DNA of 64,000 bases from Bacteroidaceae bacterium (GCA_017410245.1 JAFQRE010000029.1:1-64000); one strand, 5' to 3'; shown: positions 17,636 to 26,923, counted from the stretch's first letter. Translations and numbers: made by a program. Notes: generated from the letters alone by a model not told the origin.

Positions 17636-18489
17636 TTTTTTGCAAGATATTTAGCTGTGAGATTTAATGTAAGAACAAATAATAACAAGAAGAGTGATGC
17701 ACCCCAAATAAGTTCTTGTAGGTTGGGGTCATTGAAGAACTCCCATATAAGCAATGGCACGGCCGATATTGGTTTATCAATCGCAAAGCGAATGAATGAG
17801 CAACCGAGTGCGGTAAACATAAGCGGTGCTGTCTCGCCAATTACACGCGATATTGCCAGCAGTACACCGGTAAAGATACCGCCAAAAGCCGCGGGAAGCT
17901 GCACTTTCAGCATTACACTGGCCCGATTACCACCCAGAGCCAAACCGGCCTCCTTGAGCGAGGTAGGCAAAATCTTCAATGTCTCCTCGGTTGAGCGAAT
18001 TATGAGTGGCAACATCATAATAAAGAGAGCCACGCTACCGGCAATAGCCGAATAACCTTTCATTGGTACAACAACCCATATATAGACCACTATACCAATA
18101 ATGACCGAGGGTGTTCCTTGTAACAGGTCGGTAATATAACTCACAGTTTGAGCAAATCTATTTTTAGGATTTTCGGCCAAAAACGCGCCACATAGCACTC
18201 CTATGGGAATTGCGAAAACTGCTGCCATACCCAGCATCAACATTGTTCCTACAATTCCATTTGCAATACCACCGGGAATTGGTTCGCCGGCTTCAATAGC
18301 TTTCATTGCCTTATAGGCCGTTGGGGTAGGCTCGGTAAAGAACGACCATGACAGTTGGTCATAACCACGTAAAAAAACCTCTCCCAAAATAGCGAATAGA
18401 GGAACCGCCGTAAAGGCAGCCAATAAACATACTGCCCATAGCAATGCTTTATCCTTTGCCAAACGATTTCTAATTTTCAACTTATCCAT
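17623..18489 (-). CDS. pstA: Phosphate ABC transporter permease PstA
   Basis: This 288-residue inner-membrane permease has about six hydrophobic spans. The regions GIVGTMLMLGMAAVFAIPIG and LKEAGLALGGNRASVMLKV (the EAA-type loop that docks to PstB) identify the PstA/PstC class. It starts 2 bases after the pstC stop and overlaps pstB by 13, consistent with tight translational coupling. Confidence 0.95.
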   Translation of the reverse strand: MDKLKIRNRLAKDKALLWAVCLLAAFTAVPLFAILGEVFLRGYDQLSWSFFTEPTPTAYKAMKAIEAGEPIPGGIANGIVGTMLMLGMAAVFAIPIGVLCGAFLAENPKNRFAQTVSYITDLLQGTPSVIIGIVVYIWVVVPMKGYSAIAGSVALFIMMLPLIIRSTEETLKILPTSLKEAGLALGGNRASVMLKVQLPAAFGGIFTGVLLAISRVIGETAPLMFTALGCSFIRFAIDKPISAVPLLIWEFFNDPNLQELIWGASLFLLLFVLTLNLTAKYLAKKWNQ

Positions 18490-18491
18490 AG

Positions 18492-19349
18492 TTATGCTAT
18501 TCTTGCGTGTTTAATCATTATTTTGCCTATCATGTTGATAATTGCCGTAATCAGAAACAGTATCAAGCCTATGGCTATTAGTGACGATAGTCTTAAATCA
18601 TCAGCCTCTCCAAACTGGTTGGCTATGATAGAAGCCATTGAGTTTCCTGTCGAGGTTATTGAATCGGGAATGTTATTGGTATTTCCTATAAGCATTGTTA
18701 CAGTCATAGTCTCTCCCAATGCACGACCTATTGCCAAAATATAAGACGAGAAAATACCAGAACCCGCTACGGGAAATACCACCTTACCAATAACTTCGGC
18801 ACGAGTTGCGCCAAGGCTATATGCACCTTCCTTCAATTCGTTAGGCACCATTTTTATAAACTCGGCACTCAGCGATGCTGCATAAGGGACAATCATAATC
18901 GCCAACACCAACGAGGCTGTAAGAACTCCTGAGCCTTGATGCGAAATATTGAGTGCCATTATAAGTGGACGCAAAGTGTAGAAACCCCATAAACCATATA
19001 TGATAGATGGAATACCGGCCAAAAGATCTGTTACTGTGCTAAGCACCGATGCTACTTTTGTCCCTTTGAAGTATTCTCCAACAAATAGTGCTACAGGTAG
19101 CGAGAACGGTATGCAAAAGATAAGAGCTAACAGAGTTGTCATTAGCGTTCCGGTTATAAATGGTAGTGCTCCATACTGCTCAGCACCCTCGGTATAACTC
19201 CACTCCGAGGAGGTCAAAAACTTAAAGAACCCAAAATGTTCAAATGCCTCATATGCATCAGTGACGAGGGCGTAAACAACACCCCCGCACACCAATGGCA
19301 TAATCAAAGCAACTGTGAACAATAGGATTTTGTATAATTTATCGTTCAT
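18492..19349 (-). CDS. pstC: Phosphate ABC transporter permease PstC
   Basis: PstC pairs with PstA to form the phosphate channel in the inner membrane. The 285-residue protein shows LLAGIPSIIYGLWGFYTLRP, the EAA-loop equivalent NELKEGAYSLGATRAEVI and IGRALGETMTVTMLIGN. It lies 12 bases after pstS and 2 bases before pstA. Confidence 0.95.
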   Translation of the reverse strand: MNDKLYKILLFTVALIMPLVCGGVVYALVTDAYEAFEHFGFFKFLTSSEWSYTEGAEQYGALPFITGTLMTTLLALIFCIPFSLPVALFVGEYFKGTKVASVLSTVTDLLAGIPSIIYGLWGFYTLRPLIMALNISHQGSGVLTASLVLAIMIVPYAASLSAEFIKMVPNELKEGAYSLGATRAEVIGKVVFPVAGSGIFSSYILAIGRALGETMTVTMLIGNTNNIPDSITSTGNSMASIIANQFGEADDLRLSSLIAIGLILFLITAIINMIGKIMIKHARIA

Positions 19350-19361
19350 AGCATTTTGTTA

Positions 19362-20423
19362 TTATTGCAGTATCGACACTCCGTCATAAGTAACAGTTTT
19401 GAGATTTGACATACTCAACTCCTTGGCCTTAGCCGGTAGCGGAGCATAATGCACCTCAGATGTGATGTTTTGCGCCTCATCAGAGAGTATGTAGTTCAGA
19501 AGGTCGAGCGTTGCCTCAGCCTGCTCCTTTGTACGATCCGAATAGTTCTGCTCTTTGTAGATAATTATCCAAGTAAAGGTTGAGATAGGATATGCACCTG
19601 CTGCATCGGAATTTGTAATAGAGCAACGAGTATCAACCGGAATTTCACCCGATGCTGCAGCCGATATTGTAGTAGATGATGGCAAAACAAACTCACCATG
19701 CTTATTCTCGACGTGTGCAAAAGGTATCTTTTGAGCAAAGGCATACTCCGAACCTACATAGCCGATTGTATTCTTTGTCTGCTTTATTATACTTGCAACA
19801 CCGGGATTACCTTTTGCGGCCTGTCCTGCAGGGAAGTTTACAGACTTGCCTGCACCATATTTTGAAGCCCACATAGGACTAACTTTTGTCAAGTAGTCGG
19901 TGAAAACAAAGGTTGTACCCGAGCCGTCTGAACGATAAACAGGGATAATAGTTTCTGATGGTAGTTTTACATTGGGATTGAGAGCAGCCAAACGCTCATC
20001 GTTCCACATCTTAATCTCTCCGGCAAAGATATCTGCTATAATCTCACCCGATAGATTCAACTCATTTACGCCATCGAGGTTGTAAGCAACAACAACTGCT
20101 CCCATGCAAGTAGGGACATGTACAACGGGTGACATCTCTGCCATCTCAGCATCTGAGAGGAATGCATCGCTACCGGCAAAATCGACAATCTTATCGCGCA
20201 AGTTACGAACGCCACCGCCCGAACCGATGCCACCGTATGCTACTTGGTCACCATTTACTTGTGCAAACTGTTCAAAAGCCACATTGTAGAAAGGCAATGG
20301 GAAGGTTGCACCCGCACCCGAAAGCTCCTGAGCCTCACGACTACCATTGTTTGTGTTACCACCACAAGCTACCATTGCAAGAGCAATAGCAATTGTCATT
20401 ACAGACTGAAAAATCTTGTTCAT
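19362..20423 (-). CDS. pstS: Phosphate-binding lipoprotein PstS
   Basis: PstS captures phosphate in the periplasm and hands it to PstC/PstA. The 353-residue protein has a lipobox (AMVAC, cysteine 20), so it should be membrane-tethered. The ligand-binding segments are recognisable: LSGAGATFPLPFYN, GIGSGGGVRNL, VPTCMGAVVVAYNL and PVYRSDGSGTTFVFTDYL. It lies between the porin gene (27 bases upstream) and pstC (12 bases downstream). Confidence 0.95.
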   Translation of the reverse strand: MNKIFQSVMTIAIALAMVACGGNTNNGSREAQELSGAGATFPLPFYNVAFEQFAQVNGDQVAYGGIGSGGGVRNLRDKIVDFAGSDAFLSDAEMAEMSPVVHVPTCMGAVVVAYNLDGVNELNLSGEIIADIFAGEIKMWNDERLAALNPNVKLPSETIIPVYRSDGSGTTFVFTDYLTKVSPMWASKYGAGKSVNFPAGQAAKGNPGVASIIKQTKNTIGYVGSEYAFAQKIPFAHVENKHGEFVLPSSTTISAAASGEIPVDTRCSITNSDAAGAYPISTFTWIIIYKEQNYSDRTKEQAEATLDLLNYILSDEAQNITSEVHYAPLPAKAKELSMSNLKTVTYDGVSILQ

Positions 20424-20450
20424 AATATATTGTATTAAATGTTTGTTGTA

Positions 20451-21431
20451 TTATAATCCGAAATAGAAGTTGATATAAGCCCAGTAACCATTTTCGGCAC
20501 CATCGGCTTTAGGCATATTCATTCTGAAATTAGGAGCAATCTTTACATACTTACCAAGTTTGAATTGTGCTCCAAGAATTACAAGAGACTCATCTTTGGC
20601 GATATTCCAATCATCTTTAGAGAATAAATCATCATATCGCGCATAGAGTTCGGCAATCTTAGATAATTTGACTGAAGCAAAAATAGAATAACCGCTTTGG
20701 TCTGAACCATCTTTATATGAGGCATTCCACATATGGTTATACTCAGCTCCTATCGTGATTTTTTCGTGCTTGTATCCGGCAAAAGTTGCCAAATTGGCGA
20801 TATCCTTCTTACCATCTTCGCCACTCTCATTCAGGCCACCATACACGCGTATATATAGGCCATCAACGGGAGTTAGCGTTACTCCAAGACCGTAGTTAAA
20901 GCCATCGTTTACCTGAATCTTCTTGTATCCCTCACCATTGACTATAATTGCATCGGCCGACACCCAATCGGCAAACTTATAGGCTACCGATATACCCAAA
21001 TCGGCACTACTTCCAAATTTATATTCATCTTGAAACGACTTCATAATATAGCGATACCCCCAGAATTTTTCTTGGAAGTTGAATTGCGTAGTTGAAATCA
21101 AACCACCATTGAGTGTCAATCCTCCTTTTTTCCATGATACCATCGCATTCTTGATGTATGCGATGCGTTGATAATCGGAAACATCACTGGATTTGCCAAT
21201 ATCCATTACAGCCTTTGCAGAGAGTCCGTTGCCAAAGTTATATTCGTAACCAAAATAACTACGATCCAACTCAAAACCACGATCATCATTTTCTGCACCA
21301 AATCCGGAATGGAAATTTCCAAACACCTGTACAATTGCTTTGCCTTTAGGCTCTTCTGTTTTGACATCTTGCGCCTGTGCGCTGATACCGATGCAGGCTA
21401 TAACTCCTGCCAAGATTACTTTTGATTTCAT
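20451..21431 (-). CDS. Outer-membrane porin, probably phosphate-selective (OprP/OprO-like)
   Basis: The start at ATG 21431 gives a clean signal peptide (MKSKVILAGVIACIGISAQA) with AAAGGA 9 bases ahead; a longer frame begins at 21482 but would place the start upstream of the promoter's -7 element. The roughly 326-residue mature chain is rich in alternating beta-strand segments and ends YINFYFGL, an outer-membrane sorting signal with a near-terminal aromatic residue. It heads the operon porin-pstSCAB, so phosphate is its likely substrate. The porin class is inferred from context and general pattern, not from a specific motif. Confidence 0.8.
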   Translation of the reverse strand: MKSKVILAGVIACIGISAQAQDVKTEEPKGKAIVQVFGNFHSGFGAENDDRGFELDRSYFGYEYNFGNGLSAKAVMDIGKSSDVSDYQRIAYIKNAMVSWKKGGLTLNGGLISTTQFNFQEKFWGYRYIMKSFQDEYKFGSSADLGISVAYKFADWVSADAIIVNGEGYKKIQVNDGFNYGLGVTLTPVDGLYIRVYGGLNESGEDGKKDIANLATFAGYKHEKITIGAEYNHMWNASYKDGSDQSGYSIFASVKLSKIAELYARYDDLFSKDDWNIAKDESLVILGAQFKLGKYVKIAPNFRMNMPKADGAENGYWAYINFYFGL

Positions 21432-21462
21432 ATTCTTTTGTCCTTTTATAAATTTGACACTG

Positions 21463-21470
21463 CAAAAGTA
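21463..21470 (-). promoter_or_regulatory. -7 element of the porin-pstSCAB operon
   Basis: TACTTTTG on the minus strand matches TAnnTTTG. Its -33 region coincides with the paired TTTGAAA repeats at 21482-21499 instead of a normal TTTG box. Confidence 0.65.
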
Positions 21471-21481
21471 TCGGTAATACA

Positions 21482-21499
21482 TTTCAAAAATGTTTCAAA
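21482..21499. promoter_or_regulatory. Candidate Pho box (two TTTCAAA repeats, 11-bp spacing)
   Basis: TTTCAAA occurs at 21482-21488 and again at 21493-21499, separated by 4 bases. Seven plus four bases is the geometry of known PhoB-family sites. The repeats fall in the -33 region of the porin promoter and upstream of phoB, where a PhoB-type activator would be expected to bind. Binding is inferred. Confidence 0.5.
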
Positions 21500-21593
21500 A
21501 AAATTAGGCTTTCGTGAAATACTGACTACAAATAAATTATTACATTTTTATTAAATCTTACTGCGGGGTATTTTACTATTCGCCAGTTCTCTT

Positions 21594-21601
21594 TATTTTT
21601 G
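21594..21601 (+). promoter_or_regulatory. phoB promoter -7 element
   Basis: TATTTTTG fits TAnnTTTG and would start transcription near 21608, a dozen or so bases before the phoB start codon. Confidence 0.5.
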
Positions 21602-21620
21602 CAGTGCATTTAAATAAATA

Positions 21621-22328
21621 ATGTATATGACAACATATCGCATCTTGATAGTGGACGATGAGGAAACGTTATGCGAGGTTCTAAAACTAAATCTCGAAAA
21701 CGAGGGCTATGATGTAGATATAGCCTTCAGTGCCGAACAAGCACTAAGCTATAATCTGAAAGAGTATTCACTCATTCTGCTCGATATTATGATGGGCGAA
21801 ATTAGCGGTATAAAAATGGCCAAAATGTTGAAGGCCAATATTGAAACGGCCGATATTCCCATCATCTTTTGTACAGCACGCGACACCGAAGACGATATGA
21901 TTATGGGACTAAATCTCGGTGCCGATGACTATATTACCAAACCATATACTATACGCAATGTGGTTGCTCGTGTCAAGAGTGTTCTGCGCCGTACATCGTC
22001 TTACAAAAGTAATGCCAATCTTCCTACAGACAAGCCAAATCGATTGACAATTAATGGCCTATGTCTCGACCTGGAGTTTAAACGATGCACTGTAGATGGT
22101 AATGAGGTAAAACTCACAAGAAAAGAGTTTGAGTTACTTGCATATCTTATTACGCACCGAGGCAAAATATGCTCAAGAGAGCAAATTTTAAGTCGTGTAT
22201 GGAGCGACGAAGTAGTTGTACTTGACCGTACAATAGATGTGAATATTACCCGCTTACGCTCAAAGATTGGAGCTTATGGCTCATACATAATAACCCGTTC
22301 TGGTTTTGGCTATGGCTTCCGAGACTAA
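21621..22328 (+). CDS. PhoB-like response regulator (OmpR family)
   Basis: The receiver domain (about residues 1-120) has the acidic pair in VDDEE, phospho-acceptor D55 in LLDIMMGE, and the conserved lysine in DYITKPYTIRN. A winged-helix DNA-binding domain follows, with LTRKEFELLAYL, RVWSDEVVVLDRTIDVNITRLRSK and GFGYGF. The divergent porin-pst operon points to phosphate control (PhoB role), inferred from position. The start may be ATG 21621 or ATG 21627. It overlaps the kinase gene by 17 bases. Confidence 0.9.
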   Translation: MYMTTYRILIVDDEETLCEVLKLNLENEGYDVDIAFSAEQALSYNLKEYSLILLDIMMGEISGIKMAKMLKANIETADIPIIFCTARDTEDDMIMGLNLGADDYITKPYTIRNVVARVKSVLRRTSSYKSNANLPTDKPNRLTINGLCLDLEFKRCTVDGNEVKLTRKEFELLAYLITHRGKICSREQILSRVWSDEVVVLDRTIDVNITRLRSKIGAYGSYIITRSGFGYGFRD

Positions 22329-23610
22329 ATTATCTTTTCATAAGCAACTATTTTTGCAACTCATTGCTTTTTCTTGGGCTATTGTACTATGCTTTATTGG
22401 CTATCAGTATATGCGTGAGAAAGAGTTCAAGTCGGAGTATCTGAGTGCACAACTGCAACAATACAATCGCTACCTACTTGTAGCGGTAGAAAATGGGGAG
22501 TCATATACCGAATACATTACATCTCACGAAAAACCTTTTGATGACCTTCGTATAACACTCATTACGCTATCGGGTGCAGTAATATATGACAACACCATCT
22601 CTATCGACTCTCTCGATAACCACCGCAATCGTCCCGAAATTGTCAAGGCCTTGCGCAATGGTTCAGGCTACCATATAGGTCGACAATCGGTAAGCGATGG
22701 AAGGGAATATTTCTACTCTGCGACTTGCGGCAAAAGGGTTATTGTCCGTACAGCAATCCCTTATTCAAGCACATTACGCGATATGCTCACTGCCGATTGG
22801 TCATTTATTGTGGTAATGATTTCTATTACACTCACAATGAGCGTAATAGCCTATTTCACAACTCGCAAACTTGGCAAAGACATAGAGCGTGTCAATCGCT
22901 ATGAAGCCGAGCAGGATAAAAACCGCTTAAAACGACAGCTCACCAATAATATCAATCACGAACTGAAAACACCGGTCGCATCTATTCAAGTATGCCTCGA
23001 GACTCTGCTATCGGGTATCAATCTCAGCGAAGAGAAACGTCAGGAGCTTATCGAACGTTGTTACTCCAATAATGAGCGCCTTCGCAGACTACTCAATGAT
23101 GTGTCGCTCATCACTCGTATGGAAGATGGAAGTGCCCTTATCAATAAGGAATATATCGTAATTAACGATATAATCAATGAGGTTGCCGATGAGTTAGAAG
23201 TATTGCCCGACGAGGAACGTATGACACTACATACCGATTTTAAAGATGAAGTTATAGTCTATGGAAACTCCTCCTTGATTGGTTCTATCTTCCGCAACCT
23301 TACCGAGAATGCCATAGCCTACTCGGAGGGCAAGAATATCTACATTACGTTACTTGAAAACGACGAGAAGATGTGCCATATCCGGTTTGAAGATGACGGC
23401 AAGGGGGTTCAACAAGATCAACTATCGCGCCTGTTCGAGCGATTTTATCGAGTGGACAAAGGTCGCTCTCGTCAAAAGGGTGGGACAGGCTTAGGCCTGG
23501 CTATCGTAAAACATGCCGTTCAGTTCCATGGTGGAACAATCACCGTTTTCAATAGACCTGACGGAGGATTAAGATTTGACTTCACACTAAGCAAGCACAA
23601 TATTCAGTAA
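22312..23610 (+). CDS. PhoR-like sensor histidine kinase
   Basis: The ATG at 22312 gives a 432-residue protein; the frame upstream of it begins only with TTG. A first membrane span (about residues 12-30) and a second near residue 160-180 enclose a periplasmic sensor domain of about 125 residues. The kinase core follows: H216 in NNINHELKTP, the N-box NLTENAIAYSEG, DDGKGV, and GTGLGLAIVKHAV. It is translationally coupled to the PhoB-like regulator. No HAMP or PAS domain is evident. The phosphate role is inferred from the neighbouring pst operon. Confidence 0.9.
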   Translation: MASETKLSFHKQLFLQLIAFSWAIVLCFIGYQYMREKEFKSEYLSAQLQQYNRYLLVAVENGESYTEYITSHEKPFDDLRITLITLSGAVIYDNTISIDSLDNHRNRPEIVKALRNGSGYHIGRQSVSDGREYFYSATCGKRVIVRTAIPYSSTLRDMLTADWSFIVVMISITLTMSVIAYFTTRKLGKDIERVNRYEAEQDKNRLKRQLTNNINHELKTPVASIQVCLETLLSGINLSEEKRQELIERCYSNNERLRRLLNDVSLITRMEDGSALINKEYIVINDIINEVADELEVLPDEERMTLHTDFKDEVIVYGNSSLIGSIFRNLTENAIAYSEGKNIYITLLENDEKMCHIRFEDDGKGVQQDQLSRLFERFYRVDKGRSRQKGGTGLGLAIVKHAVQFHGGTITVFNRPDGGLRFDFTLSKHNIQ

Positions 23611-23619
23611 TTATCACCA

Positions 23620-24438
23620 CTATTTTCCACCCAACATCACACCTGTAAGGAAGCGGCCGGTTGTGTTACCAAGTGCTCTGACGGAATAGAAATCTCGGCT
23701 GTTGCTATGAGTGCATATTCCACATACTTCTATATTCATCAAATCTACTCCACTACGCAGTAAAAGGTCGGCATTGGCTGCAGCAAGGTCGATGTGCATT
23801 TTACCGGTAGTACGATTGTACGTAGTTATTGACTCGATGTTATACCCCGCATCACGCATAGCTTCTACCACTTCTTGTCCCACCTCATATGCATCAACAC
23901 CTATACATGGCCCTATACCGGCCATAACATCGCATGGCTGCGTTCCATATACTCGGGTCATTGCATCGAGTGTGATAGAAAGAATATTTTGTGCCGTACC
24001 ACGCCAACCTGCATGAACAGCGGCCACTACATGATGCACTCCATCATATAATATTATAGGCACGCAATCGGCGGTAGTTACAGCTATTGCTATACCGGGT
24101 ATATCGGTAACAATAGCATCAATACCATCGAGTCGTTTCAATTGCTCATCATAGGGTAGGGCAAGTATCTTTGCATCTATGCACAGCACCTCTGTTCCAT
24201 GCACTTGATGCGGGTAAAAAAGATTGCTTCGCTCTATATCTAACGCATGACATAACTGCTGCAAGTTTGCTTCAACGTGCATAGTGTCATCACCACAATA
24301 TAGCCCTACATTGAAGTTGCCGCGAGGCTCGGCAGTACACCACATATTATGACGTGTGGTAACAAAAGTAGTCACCGACTCAAAAGCCGGTGACTCAAAG
24401 CTATATAGTGTTACGCCATTTTTTTCTCTAACGCGCAT
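23620..24438 (-). CDS. pgeF: Laccase-domain protein PgeF/YfiH (peptidoglycan editing or purine nucleoside phosphorylase)
   Basis: The family fold is recognised from TTADCVPIILYDG, VAAVHAGWRGTAQNIL, GIGPCIGVDAYEVG and CGICTHSNSRDFYSVR, with the metal-binding His/Cys residues in place. Members remove wrongly incorporated L-serine from peptidoglycan precursors or act as purine nucleoside phosphorylases. ATG 24438 overlaps the obgE stop by one base (TAATG), a coupling arrangement; the upstream GTG is less likely. It converges on phoR with a 9-base gap and no terminator. Confidence 0.9.
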   Translation of the reverse strand: MRVREKNGVTLYSFESPAFESVTTFVTTRHNMWCTAEPRGNFNVGLYCGDDTMHVEANLQQLCHALDIERSNLFYPHQVHGTEVLCIDAKILALPYDEQLKRLDGIDAIVTDIPGIAIAVTTADCVPIILYDGVHHVVAAVHAGWRGTAQNILSITLDAMTRVYGTQPCDVMAGIGPCIGVDAYEVGQEVVEAMRDAGYNIESITTYNRTTGKMHIDLAAANADLLLRSGVDLMNIEVCGICTHSNSRDFYSVRALGNTTGRFLTGVMLGGK

Positions 24439-25616
24439 TACCACTCCTCCTCTCTATGATTGCTATCTTCTTCATCGAGTTCCTCGTCCCACTCCTCCTC
24501 AAGGTAGTCTTCATCGTCTTCTTTGCGGTTTAATGTCTCTACGCCAAGGTCGTATTCATCTTCCTCTTTGATGCGATGATGCTTGTCAAGATCGCGGTGA
24601 GTGAAGGTAAGTACTCGATTGCTTTCATCATTGAGTGTGCGCCACAAAACGTCTTTCAGTTCGCTCAGTCCCATACCGGTTATTGATGATATAAATACGG
24701 TTTCAATATCATCGGGCAACTCATGTCGCATCTGCTCCATCAGTTCATCATCGAGCATATCACACTTGGTTATGGCCAGCACACGTTGCTTATCGAGTAG
24801 GTCGGGATTGAACTCAGTAAGTTCTCGCAGTAGAATATTGTATTGCTCTCGAATATCGGCAGCATCGGCAGGTATCATAAACAACAACAAGGCATTGCGC
24901 TCTACGTGGCGTAAGAATCGCAATCCCAAGCCACGACCTTCGCTGGCACCTTCAATAATACCGGGGATATCGGCCATCACAAACGACAAGTTATCGCGAT
25001 ACGACACTATACCAAGGTTGGGTTCAAGGGTTGTAAAGGGATAGTCGGCAATCTTAGGTTTTGCAGCCGAAATAGAGGATAACAATGTCGATTTTCCGGC
25101 ATTAGGAAATCCTACCAAACCTACATCGGCAAGAAGTTTCAACTCCAATATAATGTTGCGTTCGATAGCAGGCTCACCGGGTTGAGCATAACGAGGTGTC
25201 TGATTGGTAGCACTGCGAAAGTTCCAGTTACCGAGTCCACCTCGGCCACCCTTCAGCAGTATTAATTCCTCACCATCGGTAGTAACTTCAGTAAGAAATT
25301 CACCTGTATCGGCATCAAATACAGCAGTACCACATGGTACCTCTATAACTTTATCCTCTCCATCTTTACCCGAGCTACGGCAAGGGCCACCATGGCCACC
25401 ATTACCCGCCAGCACGTGGCGCGAGTAACGCAAGTGGAGCAAAGTCCACAAGTTGCGATTGGCTCGCAAAATAATGTGTCCACCACGACCTCCGTCGCCA
25501 CCATCGGGGCCTCCCTTAGGCACATATTTAGCACGATGCAAGTGCATAGAACCGGCACCGCCCTTGCCCGAGCGACAAAATATCTTTACATAATCTACAA
25601 AGTTTGATGCTGCCAT
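24438..25616 (-). CDS. obgE: GTPase ObgE/CgtA
   Basis: Obg is an essential ribosome-associated GTPase. The 392-residue protein has the glycine-rich Obg fold ([32 protein letters not shown], about residues 1-158), then a G domain with [21 protein letters not shown] and TKCDM. The C-terminus is a long acidic tail instead of the OCT domain of Bacillus Obg. It has its own -7 element TATATTTG (minus strand, 25660-25653), which overlaps the -33 region of the divergent thiamine promoter. Confidence 0.96.
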   Translation of the reverse strand: MAASNFVDYVKIFCRSGKGGAGSMHLHRAKYVPKGGPDGGDGGRGGHIILRANRNLWTLLHLRYSRHVLAGNGGHGGPCRSSGKDGEDKVIEVPCGTAVFDADTGEFLTEVTTDGEELILLKGGRGGLGNWNFRSATNQTPRYAQPGEPAIERNIILELKLLADVGLVGFPNAGKSTLLSSISAAKPKIADYPFTTLEPNLGIVSYRDNLSFVMADIPGIIEGASEGRGLGLRFLRHVERNALLLFMIPADAADIREQYNILLRELTEFNPDLLDKQRVLAITKCDMLDDELMEQMRHELPDDIETVFISSITGMGLSELKDVLWRTLNDESNRVLTFTHRDLDKHHRIKEEDEYDLGVETLNRKEDDEDYLEEEWDEELDEEDSNHREEEW

Positions 25617-25648
25617 ATTTTTACTGCTAATAATTTTACTTCAAATAT

Positions 25649-25682
25649 TTTGCAAATATACAAAAAAACTTTTATATCTTTG
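25649..25682 (+). promoter_or_regulatory. Promoter of the thiamine operon
   Basis: A -33 box TTTG (25649-25652) and a -7 box TATCTTTG (25675-25682) are 22 bases apart, near the Bacteroidales optimum. Transcription would begin near 25689, immediately ahead of the TPP riboswitch. Confidence 0.65.
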
Positions 25683-25690
25683 CCACGTAA

Positions 25691-25772
25691 CACAAAGGGG
25701 TGCTGCAAACGTGCGGCTGAGATTATACCCTAAGAACCTGATGCGGATAATGCCGCCGTAGGAATTGTATCG
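25691..25772 (+). ncRNA. TPP riboswitch (THI element)
   Basis: The conserved blocks occur in order: GGGGTGC, GGCTGAGA, ACCC, GAACCTGAT, GCGGATAATGCCGC and GTAGGAA. They correspond to the pyrimidine-sensing arm (CTGAGA) and the pyrophosphate-sensing arm of the TPP aptamer. About 100 bases separate it from the thiD start. That stretch holds a 7-bp hairpin CTCAAGC/GCTTGAG (25818-25840) without a T-run, so control of translation or of an unseen terminator are both possible. Confidence 0.95.
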
Positions 25773-25874
25773 TATATTCATCTATATTTCCATCTTTTCG
25801 GCTCTTCGCATTTTGTTCTCAAGCGGTATATCAGCTTGAGCCATTTGTTGCATCTCTGCAAACCCAGATGTAAC

Positions 25875-26699
25875 ATGAAACGTTATCCTACAACACTCAT
25901 TATTGCAGGCTCCGACAGTTGCGGTGGAGCTGGTATTCAAGCCGATATCAAAACATGTTCGGCAATAGGTGTATATGCAACAACTGCTATCACAGCCGTC
26001 ACTGCACAAAACACCATGGGAGTAATCGATATACAAGCTATATCGCCTCACATGGTGCATCGCCAAATCGAGGCCGTTATCGAGGATTTTACGATAGATT
26101 GTATCAAGATAGGTATGCTGTGCAATGCGCACATCGCCAATGCTGTAGCCGACGCATTATCACGCATAGAAATTCCTATCGTATTGGATCCTGTCATGGT
26201 ATCAACCTCAGGACACAAATTACTCAGCGATGATGCTATTGAGGTGGTTGTCGAGAGACTTTTCCCTATGGCCTCATTGATTACACCCAACACTCACGAA
26301 GCATCTCTAATAACCGGAATAGCGACCAACAGCCTCGACGATATGTTGCACAATGCTCAATTGCTATTACAGAAGGGGTGCAAGGCTGTACTCATGAAAG
26401 GTGGACATATCGATAGCACGACGGCAACAGATATTCTTGTAACAAACGAACATCATATAGAACAATTCTCTTCAGAACGCATCAACACCCGCAATACGCA
26501 TGGTACAGGGTGTACACTTGCATCGGCAATTGCGGCATATATGGCATTAGGTTTTCCTCTCTCTCATGCTATCAAAGAAGCCAAAAACTATCTTACCGGG
26601 GCAATAGCACATAGTGCCGATGTTCAAGTAGGGCATGGGCATGGTGCTTTAAATCACGCTTTTGCACCACAACCGCTTCAAACACTATATAATAAATAA
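25875..26699 (+). CDS. thiD: Hydroxymethylpyrimidine/phosphomethylpyrimidine kinase ThiD
   Basis: ThiD phosphorylates HMP and HMP-P to HMP-PP for thiamine synthesis. From ATG 25875 the protein is 274 residues, beginning MKRYPTTLIIAGSDSCGGAGIQADIK; the frame upstream opens only with TTG and adds unrelated residues. Other family blocks are TAVTAQNTMG, IKIGML, DPVMVSTSG, LITPNTHEASLITG, LMKGGH and NTHGTGCTLASAIAA. It is the first gene after the riboswitch. Confidence 0.95.
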   Translation: MKRYPTTLIIAGSDSCGGAGIQADIKTCSAIGVYATTAITAVTAQNTMGVIDIQAISPHMVHRQIEAVIEDFTIDCIKIGMLCNAHIANAVADALSRIEIPIVLDPVMVSTSGHKLLSDDAIEVVVERLFPMASLITPNTHEASLITGIATNSLDDMLHNAQLLLQKGCKAVLMKGGHIDSTTATDILVTNEHHIEQFSSERINTRNTHGTGCTLASAIAAYMALGFPLSHAIKEAKNYLTGAIAHSADVQVGHGHGALNHAFAPQPLQTLYNK

Positions 26700-26717
26700 T
26701 ATCTCAATCATATCATC

Positions 26718-26918
26718 ATGACCGTTTATCTAAACAATCAACCTATGGAGATAAATGAAGGCTTATCTCTATTACAACTCATCGAGAAGTCGGGTATAAC
26801 AGCGACCAACATTGCTGTAGCTATAAATAACAAACTCATTCTCAGGCCTCAATGGGAAACGACGGTTCTTCATGACAAAGACAACATTGTTGTCATTGTA
26901 GCAGCCTATGGAGGATAA
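26718..26918 (+). CDS. thiS: Sulfur-carrier protein ThiS
   Basis: This 66-residue ubiquitin-like protein ends in AAYGG, the diglycine that is adenylated by ThiF and converted to a thiocarboxylate, the sulfur source for the thiazole ring. MTVYLNNQPMEI and IVVIVAAYGG frame the fold. It is the second gene of the thiamine operon, 18 bases after thiD. Confidence 0.93.
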   Translation: MTVYLNNQPMEINEGLSLLQLIEKSGITATNIAVAINNKLILRPQWETTVLHDKDNIVVIVAAYGG

Positions 26919-26923
26919 AATAA

